A stretch of DNA of 64,000 bases, from NCBI RefSeq assembly GCF_900186965.1, contig NZ_LT906457.1, positions 1,080,501-1,144,500 on the forward strand. The letters run 5' to 3'. The translations under genes and the position numbers were made by a program. The notes under the pieces were generated by a model. It saw only the letters and a list, made by a program, of their open reading frames with translations. It was not told where the DNA came from and made no database searches. Positions 51,393 through 61,283 of the stretch are shown here, one piece after another (position 1 is the first letter of the stretch; each line of letters begins with the position of its first letter). The DNA comes from Legionella spiritensis (GTDB lineage: Bacteria > Pseudomonadota > Gammaproteobacteria > Legionellales > Legionellaceae).

Positions 51393-54074
51393 CTAAAGTC
51401 CATTTTTAAAGTGATTAATCCCTTTTTCACTTAAATCCCCAGGTTCTGTGCACAGAACCTGACATCCTTTCAGGAATATCGATGTTATTTTGAGTGTTCC
51501 TTCTTCCGGAAACAATGTCCCTGTACCAATGTGCTCGCTTGTACTTTTGCCAAGTTCATTATTTTTGTCAATGAGTTTTGCTTCTTTGTTCTTTTTTATC
51601 AATTGTAACAATAGTGTTTGATTAAATTGTAGAACAGTTTTCTCCGCAAGATCGGCAATTTCCTGACTTTTTTGCAGTGCTTCATCATGGTTGGTCGCCC
51701 CGGCAGATATTGTCATGCAGTTTTTAAGAAATGAGAGAAAGGTTTTCGAGTCCCATTGTCCAGTCATAATGGCATATATCAGAACCTCGTTGAACTCAGC
51801 TATACGGTCTAGTTTGAGTGCGGCGGTAAACGAGGAATTTAATTGTTCAGGCATGCTCTCCGGAGGAATCATTCGTTGCAGTCGTAATTGAATATCAAAA
51901 TGAAGTTTTTTTAATACATGAGAGGCAAACCCTTTATTTTTCGAGGTGTTCAGATGATCTTTTATTGTGGATAGAGTCCCGGTTATCATGTCTGTTTTTT
52001 CATTAATCGGACTTGTATCGTCTGCCATGATTTCAAGATAACGGTCAATGGCTTCAATAATCATTTTATTATTATATCCGTTGTAAGCTTCGCTGATCTG
52101 ACGCAGATCCTCCTGATCCAGGTAATTTTGATCGTATTGAAGAGTCGCCTCCATTTCGGGATACAGTATAGTCTCAGTCAATGCCAACAGGTCGTCGTAA
52201 CTGATTTCCAGTGATCTGTAAGACGATAATCGAATGGAGTGGCTTCCTTTCCGCTTAAGAAATTCAACCATTTGCGGATTAATTGTATAGTTGAAAGTAA
52301 TAAGAAAAACCTGATCTTCCGGCTTTTTTTCTATCTCCGTGACTGAGTTATTGTGGCGATAAGTCCACGGATGCTTGTAGGGTCTGCCAGTATCGGTGAA
52401 CAGGATCGGATTATGCAGTAATTTCTCAAGAATCAGTGTTTTTAAGATTTCAATCCGATCAATTTGATCATCATGCTGGGGAAAAATGGCGGGAATTTTT
52501 TTTATTCTTTCCTGAATGACGTTCTTGATTATCAGGGCGTCTTCTTTTAGCTCACGGATTTGTGTTAATTCCTCAAGAATACGCCTGTTTTCTTCGGGAG
52601 AGGAGGCGTTTTCAAGCTCTTTTTCGAGCCATTCAATTCGGCGTTGATGGAGATTGGCAGTGCGAATTACGTATTTACATAATCTGTTTTCTTGCGACAA
52701 TAAATCCATCAGGCTATCAAATTTGCTTGCCATGGAAGAATCCTCTATTAAAGAACGGTTTCTGCCTTGCCCGTGACGGGTGTGCATCATGATAAATTCT
52801 ACAGGTTGCAAGCTCAGACGCGAATCCAGCCCTAATTTATTTTTCGGCATCACAACCTGATCAAAAATAAAAAGGGAACGGCTGTTTTTCAGTCCTTTAT
52901 TCTGGATATATCCGCCGATGCCATCGGTATCGCTGCAAAGATAAAACAAACCGAGCGAGTGACCAAAATCATCGATGAACATATTAAATTGTAAACCGGA
53001 ACCCACAGGGTTAATTGTGGAATAATTTTCATACGTTTGTGAGTAAAAAAAACCAAGCCCGGTTTTGTATGTTTTACCCTTGGCAAACTCGTTAAGGAGT
53101 TTGATATCATCAAAAGGTATGAATAACGCAGGGTTACCATCGTGCGTTATGATAGATGAGCGTGTTGTGTCAAGGCCCAGTATTCTGGAAAAATTAAGGG
53201 CCAGAGCCTCTCGTTGCACCTCCTTGATATCACCATGCTTGGGCAATTTTAAAATGGCTTCGATGCCGAGCCGGTAGTTTTTTCTCTCCTGAATATAATC
53301 TTCCGGTGTTTTGAGTTTGGTGTTATGTAATTTATTCAGCTGTTTATGTAGGGAAGCGAGACTTATCAAGGATATTTTCCTCGTAATACCCCCGGCATTT
53401 TCAGTCAACGTACAATAAAGAAGGTGGCCCGCGGGTTCGGCTGGAATGGAAATGGCGGTTAATTGATTGATTTTGTCAAGATCTTCCATAAGGGTTAACT
53501 GGTTTTGCAGAGTCACGGCTTCCGGGCTGTTGGGAACGGTGGCTTCCCGTTGCTCTTTTAAAGCACAAATCACCCCCTCCACATCCTGGTGATTGGCCGG
53601 ATCAAACGTTGATTCTTCCGGAAGAAAACTCCGGATTATCGGTATCATTGTTTGTCGGCTTTTTTCAATAAGCAAGTTGATATCACCGCTTTGTATTTCA
53701 GCTTCATAATAAGTCTTGCGATGGTAATAATCGGGTTGAGGCAAGGCATTCAGGATGAAATGATCCCGCCACATTTCTGCTTGCCGGTGCATTAATTGGA
53801 TATCGACAGCCCAAAGAGAGTGAGGGGAGTCTGCTGTCTTGTTCAATCCGGCCTGAAGCACGTCGACCAGAATATCCCATTGTTCCTGGTACTCTTCTGC
53901 TTTGGTAAAATCAAGCAAATCGCCGTATGTGGACTCTAAAGCATCAAGACATTGTGCCAGTTCTTTGTATAGAGATAATTTTTTTAATGGATGGCCACTG
54001 AAAGAGAACGGCGGATATGTGCTGATTTCTTGCAGAAAACGCTTGATAATCCTTTCTTTCTGAATATCGTGCAT
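51393..54074 (-). CDS. Large uncharacterised protein (893 residues), possible effector
   Basis: The start is ATG 54074 with AGAGG six bases upstream. The protein is soluble, with no signal peptide, and largely helical. A mid-region (~285-430) looks folded, with REALALNFSRILGLDTTRSSII, GNPALFIPFDDIKLL and LGFFYSQTYENYSTINP. A coiled-coil-like stretch (RRIEWLEKELENASSPEENRRILEELTQIRELKE) follows near 500. I recognise no catalytic motif. Size and composition resemble Dot/Icm substrates, although it lies in the core-like, higher-GC part. It appears to be in an operon with the PilZ gene. Confidence 0.65.
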   Translation of the reverse strand: MHDIQKERIIKRFLQEISTYPPFSFSGHPLKKLSLYKELAQCLDALESTYGDLLDFTKAEEYQEQWDILVDVLQAGLNKTADSPHSLWAVDIQLMHRQAEMWRDHFILNALPQPDYYHRKTYYEAEIQSGDINLLIEKSRQTMIPIIRSFLPEESTFDPANHQDVEGVICALKEQREATVPNSPEAVTLQNQLTLMEDLDKINQLTAISIPAEPAGHLLYCTLTENAGGITRKISLISLASLHKQLNKLHNTKLKTPEDYIQERKNYRLGIEAILKLPKHGDIKEVQREALALNFSRILGLDTTRSSIITHDGNPALFIPFDDIKLLNEFAKGKTYKTGLGFFYSQTYENYSTINPVGSGLQFNMFIDDFGHSLGLFYLCSDTDGIGGYIQNKGLKNSRSLFIFDQVVMPKNKLGLDSRLSLQPVEFIMMHTRHGQGRNRSLIEDSSMASKFDSLMDLLSQENRLCKYVIRTANLHQRRIEWLEKELENASSPEENRRILEELTQIRELKEDALIIKNVIQERIKKIPAIFPQHDDQIDRIEILKTLILEKLLHNPILFTDTGRPYKHPWTYRHNNSVTEIEKKPEDQVFLITFNYTINPQMVEFLKRKGSHSIRLSSYRSLEISYDDLLALTETILYPEMEATLQYDQNYLDQEDLRQISEAYNGYNNKMIIEAIDRYLEIMADDTSPINEKTDMITGTLSTIKDHLNTSKNKGFASHVLKKLHFDIQLRLQRMIPPESMPEQLNSSFTAALKLDRIAEFNEVLIYAIMTGQWDSKTFLSFLKNCMTISAGATNHDEALQKSQEIADLAEKTVLQFNQTLLLQLIKKNKEAKLIDKNNELGKSTSEHIGTGTLFPEEGTLKITSIFLKGCQVLCTEPGDLSEKGINHFKNGL

Positions 54075-54214
54075 CAAATCCTCTATAACATTTCGGATCC
54101 CATATTTTTATGGCAGGTTTTGCTATTAAGCAAGTTCAATAGTATTATTTTTCAAGGTTGGCCTCCGGGAAAAGTGTAAGCGGGCCATTCATGATGTAAT
54201 TCAGGGATAGTTTT

Positions 54215-54649
54215 ATGAAAAAATACCATATTGTTTTATGTTCGGTCTTTTTGTTCGGTTTTATGGGCGTACTTCCCCTGAATGCCGCCGGTGAAAAAGC
54301 AGTTCTGGAGATAAGCGTACAATCCGGTAAAAAAGGTTTTTATAAACCCTGCTCCGGAACCTTGGAACCTTGTACGGTAACCATATTCAAGTTTGGAAGC
54401 GAAATCCTGCTCGTGACAAACAAATCAACAAGCGTTGTTGCCAAAAATATTATGGCCACGTTGCCTTCCGGTTGGATTGATATTTCACAAGACGCCAGCG
54501 CATGTACCATGCTGGCTCCGGGAAGCACCTGTACCCTGACATTCACCTCGTCGGATGATGTACTCCACTCTGCCGAACTTGTTCCAGTCAAGGGAACAAA
54601 TACTGTCACAGCCTATGTTTATATACAGGTAACGGATGATTTCAGATAA
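54215..54649 (+). CDS. Secreted protein with beta-sandwich-like domain
   Basis: A 144-residue protein with a signal peptide (MKKYHIVLCSVFLFGFMGVLPLNAAG). The mature part has four Cys (PCSGTLEPC and ACTMLAPGSTC) that could form two disulfides, and LLVTNKSTSVVAKNIMATLPSGW, which resembles the Ig-like repeats of Legionella surface proteins. It is followed directly by the FecR-domain gene and may be part of that envelope module. AGGGA precedes the ATG. Confidence 0.7.
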   Translation: MKKYHIVLCSVFLFGFMGVLPLNAAGEKAVLEISVQSGKKGFYKPCSGTLEPCTVTIFKFGSEILLVTNKSTSVVAKNIMATLPSGWIDISQDASACTMLAPGSTCTLTFTSSDDVLHSAELVPVKGTNTVTAYVYIQVTDDFR

Positions 54650-54665
54650 AAAATTAAGGACGAAT

Positions 54666-55403
54666 GTGAATAAGCTGATTTTTATTTGTTGTCTTTTTTT
54701 AACCGGCCATGTTTTTTCGCAATCGGTTGCCACCGTACTGTTTACTTCTCATACCGTGAAAGTCAAGCGAGGTAGTGTTGAGAGTAACATCTCCCGGGGA
54801 GCGTCCTTGCAAAATGGTGACACGATAGTAACGTCCGGTCAGGCGGTTGCCAAAATAAAATATGCTAACGGCACTTTGGTCACCTTAGGTGAAAATTCCG
54901 TTTATAAAATACTTGCCTATTCCGGCAATCAGCATGATATCCAAATCAAATCGGAATTGACCTCCGGTAAAATTCATTCGAAAACCTCGGGAAAAAAGAA
55001 GGAAATATTAAAGACTCCTGTTGTGGCTCTGGCCATACTTGGAACCGATTACAATGTTTACACGCCAAACTCTAAAGCCACGTACGTGCTGGTCAACGAG
55101 GGAACGATTCAGGCAAATGGCAAAACGTTGGATATTGGCGCCGGATTTCTTATTACCGCAGCGGGTATCAGTGAAGCACCGTTTCCACTCGAGGGGCGGG
55201 TTGATGACACATCGGGAGCAGGAGTTGACTTGAATACCGAAGTGAACGTAAATGATCTGGACAATCTCGATGTCGCCGCTACAAGTCTGGATGTTAGCCA
55301 GGCTGCCAACGTAGCCATTGAAAGCGGCACATCCATACAAGCTGAAGATATAGTGCCTGCGATGGATACGCTGGTTGAGATCGAATTGAGTTGCGGAGTT
55401 TAA
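54666..55403 (+). CDS. FecR-domain periplasmic protein
   Basis: The protein has 245 residues. I prefer the GTG at 54666 (AAGGA six bases upstream), which gives the clean signal peptide MNKLIFICCLFLTGHVFSQS; the frame is open to ATG 54636. FecR domain ~20-130: VKRGSVESNISRGASLQNGDTIVTSGQAVAKIKYANGTLVTLGENS and AILGTDYNVY, then NEGTIQANG. The tail is acidic and repetitive. FecR proteins of this type stand beside CHASE2 cyclases, where they probably pass a signal from an outer-membrane partner. Confidence 0.88.
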   Translation: MNKLIFICCLFLTGHVFSQSVATVLFTSHTVKVKRGSVESNISRGASLQNGDTIVTSGQAVAKIKYANGTLVTLGENSVYKILAYSGNQHDIQIKSELTSGKIHSKTSGKKKEILKTPVVALAILGTDYNVYTPNSKATYVLVNEGTIQANGKTLDIGAGFLITAAGISEAPFPLEGRVDDTSGAGVDLNTEVNVNDLDNLDVAATSLDVSQAANVAIESGTSIQAEDIVPAMDTLVEIELSCGV

Positions 55404-55449
55404 GGCGACTGTTTTGTGTCAATAATCGTGAACAGGGAGCAGGCAGTTG

Positions 55450-56448
55450 ATGAGAATTAAAACCGCCATGGTTATAGGTATGTCTTTATGTACCATATCA
55501 ATGGTTTTTGGAAGCAGCGTGGTTACCAAGCGGGAAAAGCAAACCACGTCTCAAACTGCTTTCATAAAAAAACGATCCTCCGAAACGCTGGAGAGATTAA
55601 CCCCGGAATTGTTATACAGCTACCTCAATTTTAAATTTGATTCAACGTCGGGCAACAATTTCAATCGTTTTCATGGCCATGCCAATCAGTATGGTATTGG
55701 TGGAAATTATGTCTGGTTTAAGAAAAAAAATGTGCTGACGGGGTTGTATATATTCAATGTGGATACTTATGCGTCGTCGCAATTTTTTGTCACGGGCAAT
55801 AACCCTACAGCTTTGAGACAGTCGATTCATAACCAGACCCTTCTGGGACATGTCCTGAAGTCGTTTAACTCCAACCTGTTTCTTGATATTTCCGGCGCCT
55901 ACGGGATCAACAAACAAAACTATCAGATGGATACTACATTATCGAATGGTGTTAATCTGTTCGGGACGGCTCATAGCCGTAACAGCACCTGGTTTGCGAG
56001 CCTCGCAGCCATTTACAGCAAATCTGTCAAAACGTTTTTAATAACCGCCAATGCGCGAGTTCTCTACAGCAGTACCAACTCAGGCAATTATACCTTCAAA
56101 TTCCAGGATCCTTTTCCACCGGGCAACGTGGCGCCGCAAAGAACCAATGTAACCTGGATTATGGAAAATCTGGAACTGGATTATAAATGGAAGGAAGGTA
56201 TTGTCCCTTTTGTGAATGGCGGCTTGATTCAGGTGGCTCGTTTTGCCAATGATCGGCAAATAATAATCACGCCTGTTAACGGTGCCTTGCCGCAACTCAG
56301 TTTGAACAAGGATGGATTTCGGGTAGGGGGCGGTGTCCAGCTTAAATACAAGTCGTTGTATGTTCGTCTGGAACAGAAATATTATAGCGCAGGGGGAAGT
56401 TATACCAATAACCTCACTCTGATAAAACTGAAATATAAAATGAGCTAG
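55450..56448 (+). CDS. Outer-membrane beta-barrel-like protein
   Basis: The 332-residue protein has a signal peptide (MRIKTAMVIGMSLCTISMVFGSS). It then has repeated amphipathic strands with aromatic ends (GIGGNYVWFKKKNVLTGLYIF, TLLGHVLKSFNSNLFLDISG, LRFQDP-like turns) and a final strand LTLIKLKYKM, consistent with an outer-membrane barrel although the last residue is Ser and not Phe. It sits between the FecR and cyclase genes, with GGGAGCAGG before the ATG. Confidence 0.65.
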   Translation: MRIKTAMVIGMSLCTISMVFGSSVVTKREKQTTSQTAFIKKRSSETLERLTPELLYSYLNFKFDSTSGNNFNRFHGHANQYGIGGNYVWFKKKNVLTGLYIFNVDTYASSQFFVTGNNPTALRQSIHNQTLLGHVLKSFNSNLFLDISGAYGINKQNYQMDTTLSNGVNLFGTAHSRNSTWFASLAAIYSKSVKTFLITANARVLYSSTNSGNYTFKFQDPFPPGNVAPQRTNVTWIMENLELDYKWKEGIVPFVNGGLIQVARFANDRQIIITPVNGALPQLSLNKDGFRVGGGVQLKYKSLYVRLEQKYYSAGGSYTNNLTLIKLKYKMS

Positions 56449-56452
56449 CATC

Positions 56453-58711
56453 TTGCCAGGAATGACACGAAACGCCTTATTCAGACGGTTAAGGGACAGG
56501 TCGATCCCAGCCGGACTGGGGGTGTTTCTTACCCTTTTGGTTTTTTCCGCAACGATGACCACCATTCCTGTAGTCAGTCGATTGATCCAGCAATTAAACA
56601 ATCTGATTTATGACAAAATGATCAGCCTGAACCTGCGTCATGTCAATCGGAATGTACGGATAGTGATTATCGATATTGATGAAAAATCAATAAATCGTGA
56701 AGGGAAATGGCCCTGGCCAAGAGACAAAATGGCTATTTTGCTTACCAAATTAAAACAGGCTGGTGTTGTAGTTACCGCCTTTGACATGATTATGGCTGAA
56801 AAGGATATCAATTGCGCGATCAGATTGAAAAACAAGCTTCCCGGGATCACGTTGCGTACATCCGATATCACCAGGCGTTTGCCGGAAATACTGGATGAAA
56901 TAGCGCCTCAGGTCGATAATGATTTGAAGCTGTCCCGCGCCATGCGAGATCACGATGTGGTGTTGGGTTTTTTATTTGATAATCAACAAAATGTTCATTC
57001 CGGGTTCCTGCCGCAACCGTTGTTAAACGAGCAAGGGCAGTTTCTGAAATCAGACAATCCGAAGATTCATACCTTTACGGGATATAAGGGTGATCCGGAA
57101 GTATATGCCGAAGCCACATCAAAAGGCGGTTTTGTGACCAATTTTCCCGACTCGGATGGCGTCATTCGTCATGGTATTCTCATAGCGCGATACAATGACC
57201 GGTTATATCCTAATCTCGCTCTGGCAGCCTCCATGAGTTATCTTCTGGCTGAAAAGACCACTTTGATGACTCATAAAGTCGGCGGCGTTTCCACATTATA
57301 CGGTATCAACATTGACGGAACATTTATACCAACGGATGCCCGGGGACGAATATTGATGCCATTCTGGGGGCCTACCGGTTCGCTTGATTATCATTCCGCA
57401 ACGGATGTTTTGCGGGGAAAAATCAAAAACGAGGAACTGGAAGGGGCTATCGCCATACTCGGATCATCCATGATGCTGCTTTCCGACCGACATCCGTCAC
57501 CGATTTCTCAGTTATTCCCCGGTATTGAAATGGTTGGAAATATGATTAAAGGTATTACGGAAGGGCAGGTGACCTCCCAATACGACTGGCACCGCTTCGG
57601 AGGCTGGTTCAGCTATTTGCTCTTCGGTATCGTACTGGCTCTGATGCTGCCGTTTTTAAATATAATGTTCCTGCTACTTTTGACGGTGATTGCTATTCTT
57701 GGTATTACAGGCGTAATCGTTGCCTTGTTTGTCTATCGGAATATTTATATGCCGGCAGGGGGGTTATTGATTCTTGTTATCGCACAGTCACTGATTAATT
57801 ATAGTTATTCATTTGTTCTGGAAAAACGCCAAAAAAGAAAAATAAGCCAGTTATTTGGCCAGTATGTTCCAGGAGATTATGTCAAGGCTCTGATTGAATC
57901 GCCTGAACAATATACGATGGAAGGGCAGCTGCGGGAAATGACCGTGTTATTTTCCGATATTCGTAATTTTACCACCCTTAGTGAAGGCATGGATGCATCA
58001 GACGTCAAACGTTTTCTCAATGAAATTTTTACGGTTATGACGGAAATTATTTTTAAATTTCAAGGCACTATTGATAAATACGTGGGCGACATGATCATCG
58101 CTTTCTGGGGAGCGCCCATGATGGATGATGATCATGCGTTTCATGCTATAGGCGCGGCGTTATCTATTGTCAAGCATTTACCGGACATTAACGCGACTCT
58201 GACACGGAAAAACCTGCCTGAGATAAATACGGGTATCGGCCTTGCGACAGGACCGATGAATGTTGGTGACATGGGATCCAGATTTCGCCGCGCCTATACG
58301 GTGCTTGGTGACACGGTTAATCTGGGTTCGCGACTGGAAGGCCTGACAAAATTTTATCAGGCAAGCATCCTGACCAGTGATAAAACCCGCTTCGGTCAAG
58401 ATGCGTTTCTCTGGCGAACCGTGGATAAAGTGATTGTTAAAGGAAAAACAACACCATTAACCATCTATGAACCTCTTGGATTGATTCAGGACGTCTCTGC
58501 GAATCTGGTAACCGAAGTTAGAGATTATGAAAGCGCCTTGCAGGATTATTATGCCCGTCGGTGGGCGGCCTCAAAAAGAAAATTTCAAGCGTTAAAACGG
58601 CGTAATTCCCGAGTCTATTTATATGATTTATACCTGGCACGCATCGATACGTTTGGCAAGCACCCGCCCCCCGGTGACTGGGAGGGTGTGTTTGTCCACA
58701 CTCAAAAATAA
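56453..58711 (+). CDS. CHASE2-domain class III adenylate/guanylate cyclase
   Basis: The protein has 752 residues. TM1 is at ~18-38. A periplasmic CHASE2 domain (~50-370, IVIIDIDEKSINREGKWPWPRDKMAILL and IAILGSSMMLLSDRHPSP) is followed by three TM helices (~380-455). A class III cyclase domain then runs from ~495 to 670: MTVLFSDIRNFTTLSEG (metal Asp), GTIDKYVGDMIIAFWGAP (second Asp) and RRAYTVLGDTVNLGSRLEGL (transition-state residues). A C-terminal TPR-like tail ends it. It makes cAMP (or cGMP) in response to an envelope signal. The start is TTG 56453 or ATG 56462; it follows the barrel gene by 4 bases. Confidence 0.93.
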   Translation: MPGMTRNALFRRLRDRSIPAGLGVFLTLLVFSATMTTIPVVSRLIQQLNNLIYDKMISLNLRHVNRNVRIVIIDIDEKSINREGKWPWPRDKMAILLTKLKQAGVVVTAFDMIMAEKDINCAIRLKNKLPGITLRTSDITRRLPEILDEIAPQVDNDLKLSRAMRDHDVVLGFLFDNQQNVHSGFLPQPLLNEQGQFLKSDNPKIHTFTGYKGDPEVYAEATSKGGFVTNFPDSDGVIRHGILIARYNDRLYPNLALAASMSYLLAEKTTLMTHKVGGVSTLYGINIDGTFIPTDARGRILMPFWGPTGSLDYHSATDVLRGKIKNEELEGAIAILGSSMMLLSDRHPSPISQLFPGIEMVGNMIKGITEGQVTSQYDWHRFGGWFSYLLFGIVLALMLPFLNIMFLLLLTVIAILGITGVIVALFVYRNIYMPAGGLLILVIAQSLINYSYSFVLEKRQKRKISQLFGQYVPGDYVKALIESPEQYTMEGQLREMTVLFSDIRNFTTLSEGMDASDVKRFLNEIFTVMTEIIFKFQGTIDKYVGDMIIAFWGAPMMDDDHAFHAIGAALSIVKHLPDINATLTRKNLPEINTGIGLATGPMNVGDMGSRFRRAYTVLGDTVNLGSRLEGLTKFYQASILTSDKTRFGQDAFLWRTVDKVIVKGKTTPLTIYEPLGLIQDVSANLVTEVRDYESALQDYYARRWAASKRKFQALKRRNSRVYLYDLYLARIDTFGKHPPPGDWEGVFVHTQK

Positions 58712-58726
58712 ACGAGGAGGGCTATC

Positions 58727-58774
58727 ATGTTCTTGCCATTTCCTAAAGATCACGCAATACCTATATCATGGTGA
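58727..58774 (+). other. Micro-ORF (15 codons) behind GAGGAGGG
   Basis: A very strong ribosome site precedes ATG and the frame MFLPFPKDHAIPISW then stop, 45 bases ahead of lolC. It may be a leader peptide or a relic of a small gene. Confidence 0.25.
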
Positions 58775-58818
58775 CGGCTTTTTAACTACAATAGATTTTT
58801 AGCAAAAATTTAATAGCT

Positions 58819-60063
58819 ATGTTTAAGCCACTAGCCCTATACATCGGGTTGCGCTATACGCGCGCGAAAACCAGAAATCATTTTGTATCGTTTATTTCTT
58901 TCAGTTCCATGCTGGGTATTGCGCTTGGCGTTACGGTTTTGATAACTGTTTTATCGGTTATGAACGGTTTTGACGAGGAAATACACAAGCGTTTTTTTGG
59001 TATGGCACCTGAAATTACGATAAGTGGACAAGACGACAGAATTGCTCACTGGAAAGATCTGGAAAAAGAGCTTGCGGCATTCAAGGGTGTGAATGCGGTT
59101 GCACCTTACGTAGGTGGTCAGGGCTTGTTGACCCATGACGGTCAGGTCTTGCCTATTGTACTGACCGGTATTTTACCGGAGCAGGAAGAAAACGTTTCCC
59201 ATCTTAAGGAAAAGTTGCTGGCCGGCAATATGGCCGATTTGCAGAATTTTGGTGTGATTCTTGGGAAGGGGCTTGCAGATAGTCTCGGGGTTATGATTGG
59301 AGACAAGGTTACTATCATGATTCCCCAGGCAACTGTGACGCCGGCGGGAATGATCCCCCGTTTTAAACGTTTCACGGTAGCAGGCGTGTTCTCGGCGGGA
59401 ACCGGTTTTAATTTTGATACCAAACTCGCTTTTATCAATCTGAGGGATGCCCAGAAATTATTTCAGCTTGGTGATGACATCAGTGGTTTGAAATTAAAAA
59501 TAGCCGATATCTACAAGGCGCCGGAATTGTCGGATTACATCAATAACAAACTGGGCGGCGAATACCTGGTTGGAAACTGGACTAACCAGTTCGGAGCGTT
59601 TTTTCAGGCGGTTAAAATGGAAAAAACCATGATGTTTTTAATTTTAATGCTCATCATAGCCGTGGCGGCATTTAATCTGGTTTCCTCACTGGTGATGGTT
59701 GTCAATGATAAACAGGCGGAAATTGCCATATTAAGAACCATCGGTGCGACGCCTGCTATGGTCCTTAAAATTTTTATGTTGCAGGGATTGCTGGTTGGTG
59801 TCATCGGAACCTTGCTGGGTTTGATCGGTGGACTGTTGTTAGCCAGCAATGCCACGGCCATAGTGAATCATTTACAGTCCTTTTTTAATGTCCAGCTCCT
59901 GTCTTCCAGCATTTATTTTGTGGACTATCTTCCCTCGAAAATATTGTGGAGTGACCTGGTAAAAGTATGTATTCTGGCTGTATTAATGAGCTTTATTGCG
60001 ACTATTTACCCCGCGTTACGTGCGTCGAAAACCGTCATTGCGGAGGCACTGCATTATGAGTAA
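58819..60063 (+). CDS. lolC: Lipoprotein-releasing ABC permease LolC/LolE
   Basis: The protein has 414 residues. It starts with [47 protein letters not shown], the diagnostic LolC/E TM1. A large periplasmic domain follows (~48-265), then three C-terminal helices with the FtsX-type [29 protein letters not shown] coupling region. With LolD it extracts lipoproteins for LolA. Only one permease gene is present, so it may form a homodimer (LolF-like). The stop overlaps the lolD start. Confidence 0.95.
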   Translation: MFKPLALYIGLRYTRAKTRNHFVSFISFSSMLGIALGVTVLITVLSVMNGFDEEIHKRFFGMAPEITISGQDDRIAHWKDLEKELAAFKGVNAVAPYVGGQGLLTHDGQVLPIVLTGILPEQEENVSHLKEKLLAGNMADLQNFGVILGKGLADSLGVMIGDKVTIMIPQATVTPAGMIPRFKRFTVAGVFSAGTGFNFDTKLAFINLRDAQKLFQLGDDISGLKLKIADIYKAPELSDYINNKLGGEYLVGNWTNQFGAFFQAVKMEKTMMFLILMLIIAVAAFNLVSSLVMVVNDKQAEIAILRTIGATPAMVLKIFMLQGLLVGVIGTLLGLIGGLLLASNATAIVNHLQSFFNVQLLSSSIYFVDYLPSKILWSDLVKVCILAVLMSFIATIYPALRASKTVIAEALHYE

Positions 60064-60748
60064 CGTGATTTTGGAATGTCAGGATGTCAGTAAATCCTAT
60101 CACGATGGTACGTCAAGCATTTCGGTATTGAACAAGATTCAATTTGCCATTAATAAAGGGGATCGAATCGCTATTGTCGGTGCGTCCGGATCCGGAAAGA
60201 GTACCTTACTGCATCTTTTAGGCGGACTTGATAAACCCAGTGAAGGAAAGTTGCTGATTCAAGGTGTGGACTGGCAAGCCGTTTCGGAAAAAAAACGCTG
60301 CCGGCTTCGTAACCGGAATCTTGGTTTTGTTTATCAGTTCCACCATTTATTACCCGAGTTCAGTGCGCTGGAAAATGTTGCCATGCCTCTTTTACTGGCC
60401 GAATATTCCGTACCTGATGCTCAAAAACAAGCGTACAGCATGCTGGAGAAAGTGGGGCTTGGCAAGCGAGCCTCTCACAAACCTTCGCAGTTATCCGGCG
60501 GGGAGAGGCAGCGTGTCGCTATTGCGCGGGCATTAGTCCATCAACCACAGTGTGTGCTGGCCGATGAACCGACCGGAAATCTCGATCATACGACGGCCAT
60601 GAAAGTATTTGATTTAATGTTGAGTTTGAATGAACAATTAAATACATCTCTCGTGATCGTGACTCACGACCGGGAACTGGCTTCTAAAATGGATAAAATA
60701 TACACCATAAGAGATGGTGCTGTGTTTTCAGAACGTGATGAGGAATAA
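60056..60748 (+). CDS. lolD: Lipoprotein-releasing ABC ATPase LolD
   Basis: A 230-residue ABC ATPase with Walker [10 protein letters not shown] (~42-50), Q-loop [12 protein letters not shown] (Q~94), signature [15 protein letters not shown] (~145-159), Walker [13 protein letters not shown] and the switch His in IVTHD. The FHHLLPEF segment after the Q-loop is the LolD motif. GGAGG lies nine bases before ATG 60056, inside the lolC coding region, and the genes overlap by eight bases. Confidence 0.97.
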   Translation: MSNVILECQDVSKSYHDGTSSISVLNKIQFAINKGDRIAIVGASGSGKSTLLHLLGGLDKPSEGKLLIQGVDWQAVSEKKRCRLRNRNLGFVYQFHHLLPEFSALENVAMPLLLAEYSVPDAQKQAYSMLEKVGLGKRASHKPSQLSGGERQRVAIARALVHQPQCVLADEPTGNLDHTTAMKVFDLMLSLNEQLNTSLVIVTHDRELASKMDKIYTIRDGAVFSERDEE

Positions 60749-60800
60749 ATCAATTCGGACATGAAAGTATTCAACGGTTTGAAAAAAGAGGAGAGAGGTT

Positions 60801-61046
60801 ATGCCAATGTCAGATTTAAAAGAAAGGAGTTCACTATTAAATGGGCAGCTTCCTGATCCCGACAAACCTGTCCATCCGGCCATCAGAAGTATTCTGAAGG
60901 CCCGATTTCCTGAGTTACAAAGAGAGGTTGTCGATCTTGGTATACATGGCACGAACTTGTTGCGTTTTTTTAACGGGGCGGACATGCGGCGAGAAACATT
61001 AAAAACTTGCCATGAGAATGAGAAATCTGCTGTCTGTGCGCCATGA
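60801..61046 (+). CDS. Small hypothetical protein
   Basis: The protein has 81 residues, with AGGAGAGAGG just before the ATG. It is hydrophilic, without signal or membrane segment (GQLPDPDKPVHPAIRSILKARFPELQREVVDLGIHGTNLLRFFNG). It lies 52 bases after lolD on the same strand. I recognise no family. Confidence 0.55.
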   Translation: MPMSDLKERSSLLNGQLPDPDKPVHPAIRSILKARFPELQREVVDLGIHGTNLLRFFNGADMRRETLKTCHENEKSAVCAP

Positions 61047-61075
61047 CATTTAGGTTCCGTGAAAAAACTATTTAA

Positions 61076-61235
61076 GGCTGCAAAAGGGGGGGATTTGTCC
61101 CTTTTTGTAGCCCGTCATGAAGGCAAAGCCGTAATGCGGGAAAACGCCCAACCGGGCACTCGCCTGTTTTCCTGCCACAATATTGGAACATAAAACCCGC
61201 AATACGGCCACAGACCTTCTTACGGGCTACAAAAA
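61076..61235. repeat. Structured intergenic element with nested inverted repeats
   Basis: A hairpin, GGCTGCAAAAGGG with CCCTTTTTGTAGCC (61076-61112), probably terminates the lol operon. It overlaps a larger element: TTTTTGTAGCCCGT (61102-61115) pairs with ACGGGCTACAAAAA (61222-61235), and GCCGTAATGCGGG (61128-61140) with CCCGCAATACGGC (61196-61208, one mismatch). The nested symmetry resembles REP/BIME-type repeats, which would recur elsewhere in the genome. Confidence 0.65.
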
Positions 61236-61283
61236 TTGTGTCAGGAAAATTTTGTTCACCTTACCTCTGGTTTATAAGAATTT

